Source: Lautropia mirabilis (GTDB lineage Bacteria; Pseudomonadota; Gammaproteobacteria; Burkholderiales; Burkholderiaceae_E). From it: a stretch of DNA of 64,000 nt. Shown here in pieces: positions 7,931 through 16,176 of this stretch. The stretch's first letter is position 1, and each line of letters begins with the position of its first letter. A program made the position numbers and the translations under genes. Where the stretch lies: positions 2,118,001-2,182,000 of the forward strand of contig NZ_LR134378.1 in assembly GCF_900637555.1 (NCBI RefSeq), given 5' to 3'. The notes beneath the pieces were generated by a model. That model saw only the letters and a list, made by a program, of their open reading frames with translations. It made no database searches and was not told the origin of the DNA.

Positions 7931-10897
7931 ATGCCTCTCGTCCTGCTGGTCATCCTGCCGTGGCTTGGCAGCCTTGTCGCTGTCATGCTGCCGTCCAACG
8001 CCCGCAACGCGGAATCCACGGCGGCCGGGGTGATATCGCTGGCAGCGCTGGTGCAGGCGGCGCTCTACTTTCCGGCCATTGCCCGGGGCGAGGTCATCGA
8101 GCAGCGCATCACCTGGCTGCCCACGCTGGGGCTGGATCTGGTGCTGCGCATGGACGGGCTGGCGTGGCTCTTCACCATGCTGGTGCTGGGCATCGGCGCG
8201 CTGGTGGTGCTCTATGCGCGCTACTACATGTCGCCGGCCGATCCGGTGCCGCGCTTCTTCGCCTTCCTCATGTCGTTCATGGGGGCGATGACGGGCGTGG
8301 TGCTTTCGGGCAACCTGGTGCAGCTGGTGCTGTTCTGGGAACTCACCAGCATCTATTCCTTCCTGCTGATCGGCTACTGGCACCATCGTGACGATGCCCG
8401 GCGCGGTGCGCGGATGGCGCTGCTGGTCACGGGGGCGGGCGGCCTGTGCCTGTTCGCCGGCGTGCTGATGATCGGCCACGTGGTGGGTAGCTACGAGCTG
8501 GAACGCATCCTGTCCAGCGGCAACATCATCCGCGAGCACGCGCTCTACCGTCCCATCCTGGTGCTGGTCGCGCTGGGCGCGCTCACCAAGAGCGCCCAGT
8601 TCCCGTTCCTCTTCTGGCTGCCGCGCGCCATGGCCGCGCCCACGCCGGTCTCGGCCTATCTGCACTCGGCCACCATGGTGAAGCTGGGCGTCTTCCTGCT
8701 GGCCCGGCTGTGGGTGGTGCTCTCGGGCACCGACGACTGGTTCCTGCTGGTGTGCGGGGCGGGTGCCGCCTCGCTGCTCTTCGGGGCGTTCCTGGCCATG
8801 TTCCAGACCGACCTGAAGGGGCTGCTGGCCTATTCGTCCATCAGCCACCTGGGGCTGATCACGCTGCTGCTGGGCATGAACAGCCCCACGGCGGCGGTGG
8901 CAGCCGTCTTTCACATCATCAACCACGCCACCTTCAAGGCCTCGCTCTTCATGGCGGCCGGCATCGTCGACCACGAGAGCGGCACGCGCGACATCCGCCG
9001 GCTCTCGGGGCTGATCCGCTACATGCCGGTCACCGGGGCGCTGGCCTTCGTGGCCAGTGCGGCCATGGCCGGGGTGCCGCTGCTCAACGGCTTCCTGTCC
9101 AAGGAAATGTTCTTTGCTGCCACCATCGACCTGGACACCTCGCACCCGGTGGGGCTGGTGCTGCCGGTGGTGGCCACGGTGGCGGCCATGTTCAGCGTCA
9201 CCTATGCGCTGCGCTTCTCGATCGACGTGTTTCTGGGGCCCAAGGCCACCGATCTGCCGCGTGAGCCGCACGAGCCGGTGCACTGGATGCGGGTGCCGAT
9301 CGAGCTGCTGGTGGTGCTCTGCCTGCTGGTGGGCACGCTGCCGGCCACGCTGATCGGCCCGATCCTGGACACGGCCGCCCGGCCGGTGGTGGGCGGCGAG
9401 CTGCCGGCCTACAGTCTGGCGCTGTGGCACGGCTGGAACCTGCCGCTGGCCATGAGCCTGGCGGCCATGGTGGGCGGGGTGCTGCTGTGGGTGCTGCTGC
9501 GCCGTCGCACCCGCACCCGCGACTACGTGCCGCTGCGCTGGCTCAAACCCATCGACGGCCAGGCGCTGTTTTCAGGTGTGCTGGTGCTGCTGCGCCTGGT
9601 GGGCAGCTGGGGCACGCGGCTGGCCGGTACGCGCCGGCTGCAGCAGCAGCTCTTTCTCATCATGGCGGTCTGCGTGCTGCTGGTCAGCGCCAGCCTGCAG
9701 CTGAAGCTGCCGCAGGGCGGCACGCGCCCGCCGCTGGCAGTCTCGCCGTACTTCGTGGGCATGTGGATCATCGGCGGACTGTGTGCGCTGGGCGCGGCCT
9801 GGCAGGCCAAGTACCACCGGCTGGCGGCGCTGATGATGATGAGCGGCGCTGGCGTCGTCACCTGTCTGACCTTCCTCTGGTTCTCGGCCCCTGATCTGGG
9901 ACTGACCCAGCTGACGGTGGAAGTGGTGACGACGGTGCTCTTCCTGCTGGGTCTGCGCTGGCTGCCCCGGCGGATCGAGGACATGCCCGGCCAGCACAGC
10001 ACGCCGCCGCTGCTGGTGCGGATGCGCCGTGGCCGCGACCTGGTGCTGTCCATCGGGGTGGGCTGCGGCATGGCGCTGCTGTCGTGGGCCATGATGACGC
10101 GCCCCTTCTCGCAGAGCATCTCGCCGTTCTTCCTGGCCCGGGCGCTGCCCGAGGGCGGGGGCAGCAACGTCGTCAACGTGATGCTGGTGGATTTTCGCGG
10201 CTATGACACGATGGGCGAGATCACCGTGCTGTCGGCGGTGGCACTGGCCGTCTACGCGCTGCTGCGCCGCTTCCGTCCCCCGCGTGAAAGCACCCGGCTG
10301 CCGTCGCAGCAGCGGTTGCCGCCCGACATCGTCACCGATCTGGTCAACCCCAAGGCGGCGGCCGACACGGCACTGGGCTACATGATGGTGCCCGCGGTGC
10401 TGGTGCGTCTGTTGCAGCCGCTGGCGCTGGTGGTGGCCGTCTACCTGCTCATGCGCGGCCACAACCAGCCGGGTGGCGGCTTCATCGCCGGCCTGGTGGT
10501 CTCCATCGGCTTCATCCTGCAGTACATGGTGGCCGGCACGCAGTGGGTGGAATCGCACATGAAGCTGCGGCCGCCGCGCTGGATCGCCTATGGCCTGCTG
10601 ACCGCCATCGGCTGTGGCCTCTGCGCCTGGCTGTTCGGCTATCCGTTCCTCACCACCCACACGGGCCATCTGAATCTGCCCATCTTCGGCGAGACCCATC
10701 TGCCCAGTGCCGCGGTCTTCGACCTGGGCGTGTTCGCCGTGGTGGTGGGCGGCACCATGCTGATCCTCACCGCCCTGTCGCACCAGTCCATCCGGCGCAC
10801 CCGTCGTCCCATCGCCGGTGAGGACGGCGAGGCCGGTCTGCCCGAAGGGGATGCCGGCCACCGCGGCACGGGCGACGACACCATCACTTCTCGCTGA
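7931..10897 (+). CDS. mrpA: Mrp/Pha-type cation:proton antiporter, fused subunits A and B
   Basis: A 988-residue polytopic protein. Residues 1 to roughly 500 match the NuoL/MrpA antiporter core, with the conserved helix containing HSATMVKLGVFLLARL and the lysine in LGALTKSAQFPF. The middle part is the MrpA-specific C-terminal extension, and from about residue 813 a complete MrpB (MnhB) domain follows (LLMRGHNQPGGGFIAGLVVS). A–B fusion is the normal form in the proteobacterial Pha group. With C–G it forms a large complex that exchanges cytoplasmic Na+ or K+ for protons and supports pH and salt tolerance. First gene of a six-gene operon; ATG 7931 lacks a clear Shine–Dalgarno sequence. Confidence 0.95.
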   Translation: MPLVLLVILPWLGSLVAVMLPSNARNAESTAAGVISLAALVQAALYFPAIARGEVIEQRITWLPTLGLDLVLRMDGLAWLFTMLVLGIGALVVLYARYYMSPADPVPRFFAFLMSFMGAMTGVVLSGNLVQLVLFWELTSIYSFLLIGYWHHRDDARRGARMALLVTGAGGLCLFAGVLMIGHVVGSYELERILSSGNIIREHALYRPILVLVALGALTKSAQFPFLFWLPRAMAAPTPVSAYLHSATMVKLGVFLLARLWVVLSGTDDWFLLVCGAGAASLLFGAFLAMFQTDLKGLLAYSSISHLGLITLLLGMNSPTAAVAAVFHIINHATFKASLFMAAGIVDHESGTRDIRRLSGLIRYMPVTGALAFVASAAMAGVPLLNGFLSKEMFFAATIDLDTSHPVGLVLPVVATVAAMFSVTYALRFSIDVFLGPKATDLPREPHEPVHWMRVPIELLVVLCLLVGTLPATLIGPILDTAARPVVGGELPAYSLALWHGWNLPLAMSLAAMVGGVLLWVLLRRRTRTRDYVPLRWLKPIDGQALFSGVLVLLRLVGSWGTRLAGTRRLQQQLFLIMAVCVLLVSASLQLKLPQGGTRPPLAVSPYFVGMWIIGGLCALGAAWQAKYHRLAALMMMSGAGVVTCLTFLWFSAPDLGLTQLTVEVVTTVLFLLGLRWLPRRIEDMPGQHSTPPLLVRMRRGRDLVLSIGVGCGMALLSWAMMTRPFSQSISPFFLARALPEGGGSNVVNVMLVDFRGYDTMGEITVLSAVALAVYALLRRFRPPRESTRLPSQQRLPPDIVTDLVNPKAAADTALGYMMVPAVLVRLLQPLALVVAVYLLMRGHNQPGGGFIAGLVVSIGFILQYMVAGTQWVESHMKLRPPRWIAYGLLTAIGCGLCAWLFGYPFLTTHTGHLNLPIFGETHLPSAAVFDLGVFAVVVGGTMLILTALSHQSIRRTRRPIAGEDGEAGLPEGDAGHRGTGDDTITSR

Positions 10898-10912
10898 AGG
10901 AGCACGCAAGAC

Positions 10913-11260
10913 ATGGAAATCATTCTGGCCATTGCCATCGGCGTGCTGGGCGGCTCGGGCGTCTGGCTGCTGCTGCGCCCCCGGACCTTCCAGGTGATCA
11001 TGGGGCTGTCGCTCATCTCGTATGCGGTCAACCTCTTCATCTTCAGCATGGGCCGGCTGAAGGTCGACAGTGCGCCGGTGCTGCTGCCGGATGTGGCGCC
11101 CAGCCTCGACAACTACGCCGACCCGATGCCCCAGTCGCTGGTACTGACGGCCATCGTCATCGGCTTTGCCATGACGGCCATGTACCTGGTGGTGATGCTG
11201 GCCTCGCGTGGGCTGTCCGACACCGACCACGTCGACGGCAACCCGGACATGGAATGGTGA
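10913..11260 (+). CDS. mrpC: Mrp/Pha-type antiporter subunit C
   Basis: A 115-residue, three-helix membrane protein of the NuoK/MrpC family. The middle helix carries the motif GLSLISYAVNLFIF expected of this subunit, followed by the conserved PMPQSLVLTAIVIGFA segment before the third helix. It lies 15 bases after the A–B gene, with AAGGAG upstream of its ATG, and before subunit D in the standard operon order. It is thought to form part of the ion-conducting membrane arm together with subunits A and D. Confidence 0.95.
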   Translation: MEIILAIAIGVLGGSGVWLLLRPRTFQVIMGLSLISYAVNLFIFSMGRLKVDSAPVLLPDVAPSLDNYADPMPQSLVLTAIVIGFAMTAMYLVVMLASRGLSDTDHVDGNPDMEW

Positions 11261-11324
11261 GCATGATGACCCAGACGAAACGCACGAGTCCGGTCGCGCG
11301 GCCGCTGCCCACAGGGAGACACGC

Positions 11325-13079
11325 ATGATCGGCGTGATGTCGCCCCATCTGATCATCGCCCCGGTGCTGCTGCCGGTGCTGACGGCTGCGCTGATGCTGG
11401 CGCTGGGCGAGCAGCGGCGCGAGACCCTGGCCGGGCTGAACGTGGGTTCATGCCTGGTGGGGCTGGCGCTGTCCATCCTGCTGGCCTGGTCGGTGCACCA
11501 CGGCGCCGCACCGGCCTCGCCGGGGCAGACGCCGGGGTCCATCGGCACGCTGGGCATCTATCTGCCGGCCAACTGGCCCACGCCGTTCGGCATCGTGCTG
11601 GTGCTGGACAGGCTGTCGTCGGCCATGTTGTTGCTTACCTCGGTCATGGCCACGGCGGCGCTCATCTTTGCGGTGGCCCGCTGGGACCGGATCGGCGTGC
11701 ATTTCCATCCGCTCTTCCAGATCCAGCTGATGGGCCTGAACGGGGCCTTCCTCACGGGCGACCTCTTCAACCTGTTCGTGTTCTTCGAGGTGCTGCTGGC
11801 GGCTTCCTACGGCCTGCTGCTGCATGGGCCCGGGCGCCAGCGGGTGGGGGCGGGGCTGCACTACATCGCCATCAACCTGGTGGCCTCGTCCTTCTTCCTG
11901 GTGGGCGCGGCCATGCTGTATGGCGTCACGGGCACGCTGAACATGGCCGACCTGGCGGTGCGCATTCCCGAGGTGGCGGCGCAGGACCAGGCCATGCTGC
12001 ATGCCGGTGTGGCCATCCTGGGCATGGCCTTTCTCACCAAGGCGGCCGTCTGGCCGATGGGCTTCTGGCTGGTGCCGGCCTATTCGGCGGCGGGTGCGCC
12101 GGTGGCGGCGCTCTTTTCCATCATGACCAAGGTGGGCATCTACGCCATCCTGCGGCTGTGGTCGCTGGGCTTCTCGGGCGAGGAGGGCACGCTGCGCTGG
12201 GGCGCCGACTGGCTGGTGGCCGGCGGTCTGGCCACGGTGGCCTTCGGCCTGCTGGGGCTGCTGCAGGCGCGCCAGCTGGGGCGCGTCACCGGCTTTGGGG
12301 TGATGGTCACCTCCGGCACGCTGCTGGCTGCCATCGGCTTCAATCAGCCCACCGTCACGGGCGGCGCGCTGTATTACCTGCTCAGCTCCACCATGGCTGC
12401 CGGGGCGATGTTCCTGCTCATCGAGCTGATCGACCGCAGCCGGCTGCTGGAGAGCGAGTTTCCGAACCCTGACGATGCCGACCCGGTGCCGTTCTTCCTG
12501 GACGAGATCGAGCCGCCGCGCGACACCAACCTGGATGAACAGCAGGAGGCGCTCACCGGGCGCGTCATTCCGGCCTCCACCGCCTTCCTGGGCTTCTCGT
12601 TCCTGGCCTGCACACTGCTGCTGACCGGCACGCCGCCGCTGTCGGGCTTCATCGGCAAGTTCATGATGCTCTCGGGGCTGCTGTCCACCGAGGAGGCGGG
12701 CAGCGCCCTGCAGGAACCGGTCAGCACGGCCGCGTGGGTCATGCTGGCGCTGGTGATCATGTCCGGCTTCGCTGCACTGGTGGCGCTCTCGCGCACGGGC
12801 ATCCGCATGTTCTGGACGCCGCGTGACCGGCCGGCCGCACAGCTCAAGGTGCTGGAATGCCTGCCCATCGGCCTGTTACTGACGCTGTGCCTTCTGATCA
12901 GCTTCCGTGCCGAGCCGCTGGCACGCTACCTGCAGGCTGCCGCCAGCGAGCTGAAGGACCCGCATGGCTACGTGCAGGCAGTGCAGGGTGTACGGCCGCT
13001 GCCGCCGCCGTCGGTCACGCGGCGCATCCTGCGCCAGGGCATTCCGTTGCTGAAGGATGATGGGGAGGACACGCCATGA
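11325..13079 (+). CDS. mrpD: Mrp/Pha-type antiporter subunit D
   Basis: A 584-residue polytopic protein of the NuoM/NuoN/MrpD family, one of the proton-translocating subunits. Recognisable blocks include the FNLFVFFEVLLAASYGLLL helix, which carries the conserved glutamate, the lysine in GMAFLTKAAVWPMGFWL, and the LLTGTPPLSGFIGKFMML loop in the C-terminal half. Residues around 365–405 form a hydrophilic acidic insert (DDADPVPFFLDEIEPPRD) between helices, longer than in typical MrpD. GGGAG precedes ATG 11325. Its stop overlaps the start of subunit E by ATGA, which implies translational coupling. Confidence 0.95.
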   Translation: MIGVMSPHLIIAPVLLPVLTAALMLALGEQRRETLAGLNVGSCLVGLALSILLAWSVHHGAAPASPGQTPGSIGTLGIYLPANWPTPFGIVLVLDRLSSAMLLLTSVMATAALIFAVARWDRIGVHFHPLFQIQLMGLNGAFLTGDLFNLFVFFEVLLAASYGLLLHGPGRQRVGAGLHYIAINLVASSFFLVGAAMLYGVTGTLNMADLAVRIPEVAAQDQAMLHAGVAILGMAFLTKAAVWPMGFWLVPAYSAAGAPVAALFSIMTKVGIYAILRLWSLGFSGEEGTLRWGADWLVAGGLATVAFGLLGLLQARQLGRVTGFGVMVTSGTLLAAIGFNQPTVTGGALYYLLSSTMAAGAMFLLIELIDRSRLLESEFPNPDDADPVPFFLDEIEPPRDTNLDEQQEALTGRVIPASTAFLGFSFLACTLLLTGTPPLSGFIGKFMMLSGLLSTEEAGSALQEPVSTAAWVMLALVIMSGFAALVALSRTGIRMFWTPRDRPAAQLKVLECLPIGLLLTLCLLISFRAEPLARYLQAAASELKDPHGYVQAVQGVRPLPPPSVTRRILRQGIPLLKDDGEDTP

Positions 13080-13561
13080 AGCTGCTTCCGGCTCCGCTCC
13101 TGTCGCTGTCACTGCTGGCGCTGTGGGTGATGCTGCAGGGGTCGGTCGACCCGGGTACCGTGATGCTGGGGGCGCTGGTGGCCATCATGGTGCCGCTGAT
13201 GACCCAGACGCTGCGGCCCACGCGGGTGCGCATGCGCCGGCCCGGCAAGGTGCTCCTGCTCATCGGGCGGGTGTTCGTGGACGTGATCCGCTCCAATTTC
13301 GAGGTGGCCTGGCATGTGTGGTTCTTCCGCAGCCATCCGCCGCGCACGCAGTGGGTGGTGATCCCGCTGCAGCTGCGGACACCCGCTGCGCTGGCGGCGC
13401 TGTCGGCCATTGCCGCCATCGTGCCCGGCACGGTCTGGAGCGAGCTGTCGATGGACCGCAGCCGGCTGCTGTTCCATGTCTTTCACGTTCCGGAAGGCCA
13501 GGACTTTGCGGCCTGGTACAAGGAACGCTATGAGGTGCTCCTGATGGAGATCTTCGAATGA
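13076..13561 (+). CDS. mrpE: Mrp/Pha-type antiporter subunit E
   Basis: A 161-residue protein of the MnhE/PhaE family with two or three N-terminal helices and a cytoplasmic C-terminal part. The family marks PGTVWSELSMDRSRLLFHV and the preceding amphipathic strand are clear. Its start overlaps the stop of subunit D and its stop overlaps the start of subunit F (ATGA in both cases), so the three are likely made in fixed ratio. In Mrp complexes the E subunit is a structural, non-pumping membrane component. Confidence 0.93.
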   Translation: MKLLPAPLLSLSLLALWVMLQGSVDPGTVMLGALVAIMVPLMTQTLRPTRVRMRRPGKVLLLIGRVFVDVIRSNFEVAWHVWFFRSHPPRTQWVVIPLQLRTPAALAALSAIAAIVPGTVWSELSMDRSRLLFHVFHVPEGQDFAAWYKERYEVLLMEIFE

Positions 13562-13836
13562 GCCTGTGGCTGTCGGGTACCGTGCATTTTGCGCTGGGCT
13601 GCTTTCTGGCGGCCATGGCCATCGCCATGTTCCGGCTGTTTGCCGGCCCCACGGCGCAGGACCGGGTCATGGCGCTGGACTACATGTATGTGAATGGCAT
13701 GCTGATGGTGCTGGCCGGCGGCATCATCTACGCGTCGGATGCCTACTTCGAGTCGGCGCTGCTGATGTCGATGTTCGGCTTCGTGTCGTCATCGGCCATT
13801 GCCAAGTTCCTGCTGCGCGGCGAGGTGATCGAATGA
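13558..13836 (+). CDS. mrpF: Mrp/Pha-type antiporter subunit F
   Basis: A 92-residue, three-helix protein of the MnhF/PhaF family. The motif RLFAGPTAQDRVMALDYM between helices one and two, with its conserved Gly-Pro and Asp-Arg pairs, identifies it. It is coupled by ATGA overlaps to subunit E before it and subunit G after it. MrpF is reported to take part in cation and, in some species, bile-salt efflux; here only the antiporter role can be inferred. Confidence 0.93.
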   Translation: MSLWLSGTVHFALGCFLAAMAIAMFRLFAGPTAQDRVMALDYMYVNGMLMVLAGGIIYASDAYFESALLMSMFGFVSSSAIAKFLLRGEVIE

Positions 13837-14252
13837 GCACCCAGATCCCGATGTTCGGCGGTGCGTTGCCGGTGTGGGCCGACGTGCTGATCGGGGTGCT
13901 GCTGATCATCAGCGGCCTGCTGTCGTTCACCGGGGCGCTGGGACTGGTGCGCATCCGCGAGTTCTTCACCCGGCTGCACCCGCTGGCGCTGGGCTCCACG
14001 CTGGCGCTGTGGTGCGTGGCCGCGGCGCTGGTGCTGTGCTTTTCGTTCACCTACCAGACGCTGGTGCTGCGGGCCTGGCTGGTGGTGGTGTTCATGGCCA
14101 TCACCGTGCCGGTGACGGTGGTGCTGCTGGCGCGCGCGGCGCTGTTCCGGCGGCGCGCCGCTGGTGAGGACGGCCTGCCGCCCACCTTTGCCGGGCCGGT
14201 GCGGCGGGTGTCATCGGCCCCGCCGGTGGAGGATGAGGGGCAGGGGGACTGA
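13833..14252 (+). CDS. mrpG: Mrp/Pha-type antiporter subunit G
   Basis: A 139-residue membrane protein of the MnhG/PhaG family: three helices with the conserved loop LGLVRIREFFTRLHPLALGS between the first and second. I used ATG 13833 because it overlaps the stop of subunit F in the same ATGA pattern as the rest of the operon; the frame is open further upstream but that part overlaps subunit F. The C-terminal 30 residues are hydrophilic and variable. It ends the antiporter operon; no terminator hairpin with a T run follows. Confidence 0.93.
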   Translation: MSTQIPMFGGALPVWADVLIGVLLIISGLLSFTGALGLVRIREFFTRLHPLALGSTLALWCVAAALVLCFSFTYQTLVLRAWLVVVFMAITVPVTVVLLARAALFRRRAAGEDGLPPTFAGPVRRVSSAPPVEDEGQGD

Positions 14253-14259
14253 GGCAAGT

Positions 14260-14265
14260 TATAGT
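14260..14265 (+). promoter_or_regulatory. Possible -10 element (TATAGT) before the AbrB-like gene
   Basis: TATAGT stands 38 bases before the ATG of the AbrB-like gene, in a locally AT-richer stretch after a GC-rich antiporter gene. No clear -35 box is seen at the right distance, so this is a weak call. Confidence 0.3.
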
Positions 14266-14303
14266 TGTACGATGGGATGAAGCCGGAAACGGAAGGAGGT
14301 GGC

Positions 14304-14516
14304 ATGTCGTCTCTCGCAGTCACGATGAAAGGAGAGGTCACGCTCGAGCGGGAGCTGCTTCAGCATCTGGGGGTCAGGCCCGGTGAGCGGATCGAGTTCG
14401 ACAAGATGCCGGGGGGCGAGATCCGGATCAGGGCGGCGCGGCCGACCGGGTCAATCAATGACTTCATCGGCCGGCATGCCGGCAAGGTCAGCAAGCCGAT
14501 CAGCCTCGGGGATTGA
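14304..14516 (+). CDS. AbrB/MazE-type DNA-binding protein (orphan antitoxin-like)
   Basis: A 70-residue protein with a swapped-hairpin AbrB fold signature: TMKGEVTLERELLQHLGVRPGERIEF followed by a GGEIRIRAA strand is the pattern of SpoVT/AbrB domains in MazE- and VapB-type antitoxins (the motif spans roughly residues 6–45). Its C-terminal 25 residues (SINDFIGRHAGKVSKPISLGD region) resemble the toxin-binding tail of antitoxins. AGGAGG lies four bases before ATG 14304. No PIN, MazF or other toxin gene follows; instead a coiled-coil protein gene of unknown function starts 59 bases later. It could be an orphan antitoxin or a transcription regulator. Confidence 0.8.
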   Translation: MSSLAVTMKGEVTLERELLQHLGVRPGERIEFDKMPGGEIRIRAARPTGSINDFIGRHAGKVSKPISLGD

Positions 14517-14575
14517 CACGGCTGAACGTGTTCTGTAGCCTCAATCGCAGGTTTCAAGGCTCAAGGAGTCCCATC

Positions 14576-15034
14576 ATGTTTCCCGGACGCCCCGTCCCTC
14601 AACAACAAAATCCCTGGGAACTGGCTCCCGAGGTCTACGTCGCCCGTGGCCGCAACCTCGGCAGGGACGAGGGATTCCAGCAAGGCCGCAACGCTGGATG
14701 GAACCAGGCCGTCAGGCAGGCCAACCAGGTCATCGAGCAGCAACAGCAGATGATTGAGGATCTGCAGCAGCAGCTGCAGGCTCGGGTGGAACTGGAGGAA
14801 TATAACCAGCAGGTTCTTCTGTGCAGTGTCTACCTTGATGCGATTGAATCTCTGCGCGACGAGAATCCAGAGGCCCGGAAGGCCATTCTGCGCGCCTTCA
14901 AGAAGCGCTATCTACGCGAGACGGAAGAAAGTCTGAAGGATGGAACTCTCCATGGTCAGATCCACCAGGATGCGCAGTTTCTGAGGGAAGCGCCTCGAAC
15001 CAGCAGGTTCATTCATGAGGCCCTGATGAGCTGA
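14576..15034 (+). CDS. Coiled-coil protein of unknown function
   Basis: A 152-residue soluble protein I do not recognise. The N-terminus is Pro/Gln-rich (RPVPQQQNPWEL), followed by a Gly/Arg/Gln segment (YVARGRNLGRDEGFQQGRN) and a Gln/Glu-rich helix around residues 40–75 (IEQQQQMIEDLQQQLQ) that looks like a coiled coil. The C-terminal half is charged and helical. There is no signal peptide, membrane helix or catalytic motif. AAGGAG stands before ATG 14576. It follows the AbrB-like gene on the same strand and is closed by a strong terminator, so the two probably form one transcription unit. It occupies the place a toxin would have, but nothing in it proves toxicity. Confidence 0.7.
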   Translation: MFPGRPVPQQQNPWELAPEVYVARGRNLGRDEGFQQGRNAGWNQAVRQANQVIEQQQQMIEDLQQQLQARVELEEYNQQVLLCSVYLDAIESLRDENPEARKAILRAFKKRYLRETEESLKDGTLHGQIHQDAQFLREAPRTSRFIHEALMS

Positions 15035-15056
15035 TTCGACGCCCATCACTGAATCA

Positions 15057-15098
15057 TTGCCCCGGCTGCATGTTCTGCAGGCCGGGGCAAATTGTTTT
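15057..15098 (+). terminator. Strong intrinsic terminator after the coiled-coil gene
   Basis: A perfect 10-base inverted repeat, TTGCCCCGGC (15057–15066) and GCCGGGGCAA (15081–15090), with an additional TGCA/TGCA pairing inside, followed by ATTGTTTT. It ends the AbrB-like/coiled-coil unit. The opposite reading frame at 15097–15402 also stops just before it, so it could act from both sides. Confidence 0.85.
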
Positions 15099-15402
15099 AT
15101 GACTTTGTTTTCTTTGAACTCCCCGGCGCAGTCCCCTGACCACCCTGCAGGGTCTGGTTGCCCTTGCTGTTCACGTTGCCAGCTTTCTTGCTCGCTGGCC
15201 CCTTCACCGCTTCTTCCTTTTCGGGTCTACGCAAGGGGTTGAATATACGCTGGCCCGTCGAACCCGCCATCTGACTCCGCACACTCTGCACCGCGTTGCT
15301 CTCCCCTGGATCCGATATCCCTCCCCCTATCCACGACAGCACCGTACCCGGCAGCATCTGCGGCAACGCAAAACAGGGGTCAAATGGGCTTCGCTTTCGC
15401 AA
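15097..15402 (-). pseudogene. Possible remnant reading frame, unknown
   Basis: An open frame of up to 101 codons ending at TAA 15099–15097. The only start at its 5' limit is TTG; an internal ATG (peptide MLPGTVLSW) has no ribosome binding site. The sequence contains a Gly-rich SWIGGGISDPG stretch and a Lys/Gly/Ser-rich tail (SSKKTKS) and matches nothing I recognise. It lies in a locally AT-richer patch between the AbrB unit and a hypothetical gene, which suggests a decayed accessory gene. It may equally be non-coding. Confidence 0.25.
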
Positions 15403-15449
15403 TTCAGAATGGCGGAAGGGCGCATGGGGTCAGGCATCCTGAATGTTCA

Positions 15450-16046
15450 TCATGCCTGGGATGCCAGGCCTTCCGGCAGCACCCCGTCCTTCAGCAACTG
15501 CACGAAGCCGGCCTGGCTCAGGCGGTGGCGTTCACGCCGGCTGATGCGGCCCTGATCGTAGTGGTACAGCTCGATGTCGACCCAGCCGGAGGCGGTGCCA
15601 GAGGCCGTATCGGCGCCATCCTCCGGGGCTGACGGGGTCTCGTCATCCAGGGCTTCGTCCGTCTGGCTGGCTTCTTCCAGCGCCTCGGGCAGGGCGCCGG
15701 CATCGGGCTGGGCGTCCAGCACCATGACCGAGCGGCGCAGCCGGGGCAGGGCTTCCTGCCACGGCAGGGTGTGGACGATGGCGGGTTCGTGCATCAGCTG
15801 CCCGCGCGAGAAGGCGTAGGCGGGCGGATTGCCCTGCGTGTAGACAGTGCGGGTGATGCGTTCGGCGGCGGTGGGCTTGCGGCCCAGGCGCTCGGCCAGT
15901 TCCTGGTTGGCGGCGCGGTCCATGCGGGTGTCCAGGCTGATGTCCAGCGGCGCGCGGAAGGACTCGTGCACGCCGAAGCACCAGCCCTGGGCATAGCCAT
16001 CGACGAATTCGGCGTTGAGGGTTTCGGTGCGGCGGGCTCGGCTCAT
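15450..16046 (-). CDS. Hypothetical protein
   Basis: A 198-residue protein I do not recognise. The N-terminal 75 residues look globular and charged (DGYAQGWCFGVHESF; ELAERLGRKPTAAERITRTV). Residues of about 115–150 form a very acidic, low-complexity Ala/Glu/Asp stretch, and the final part, VDIELYHYDQGRISRRE, looks folded again. There is no signal peptide or membrane helix. It is divergent from dusA with about 130 bases between the two starts. GC-rich codon use matches the neighbouring core genes, so it looks like a genuine lineage-specific gene and not a recent arrival. Confidence 0.65.
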   Translation of the reverse strand: MSRARRTETLNAEFVDGYAQGWCFGVHESFRAPLDISLDTRMDRAANQELAERLGRKPTAAERITRTVYTQGNPPAYAFSRGQLMHEPAIVHTLPWQEALPRLRRSVMVLDAQPDAGALPEALEEASQTDEALDDETPSAPEDGADTASGTASGWVDIELYHYDQGRISRRERHRLSQAGFVQLLKDGVLPEGLASQA

Positions 16047-16140
16047 GGTGGACAGGGGGCGTTGGAACGGACTGCCGGGGATGTTAACGTGAACGATGGG
16101 GATGGCGGGGAACGGAACATCGGCCGCCGCCGGTTCACTC

Positions 16141-16146
16141 TAGAAT
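16141..16146 (+). promoter_or_regulatory. Possible -10 element (TAGAAT) before dusA
   Basis: TAGAAT lies 30 bases before ATG 16177 and has the same sequence as hexamers before surE, hisS and the cobalamin riboswitch. No good -35 box is visible. Confidence 0.4.
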
Positions 16147-16176
16147 GCGCTTTCCCCCTTGTCTGGTGCCTGTCCG

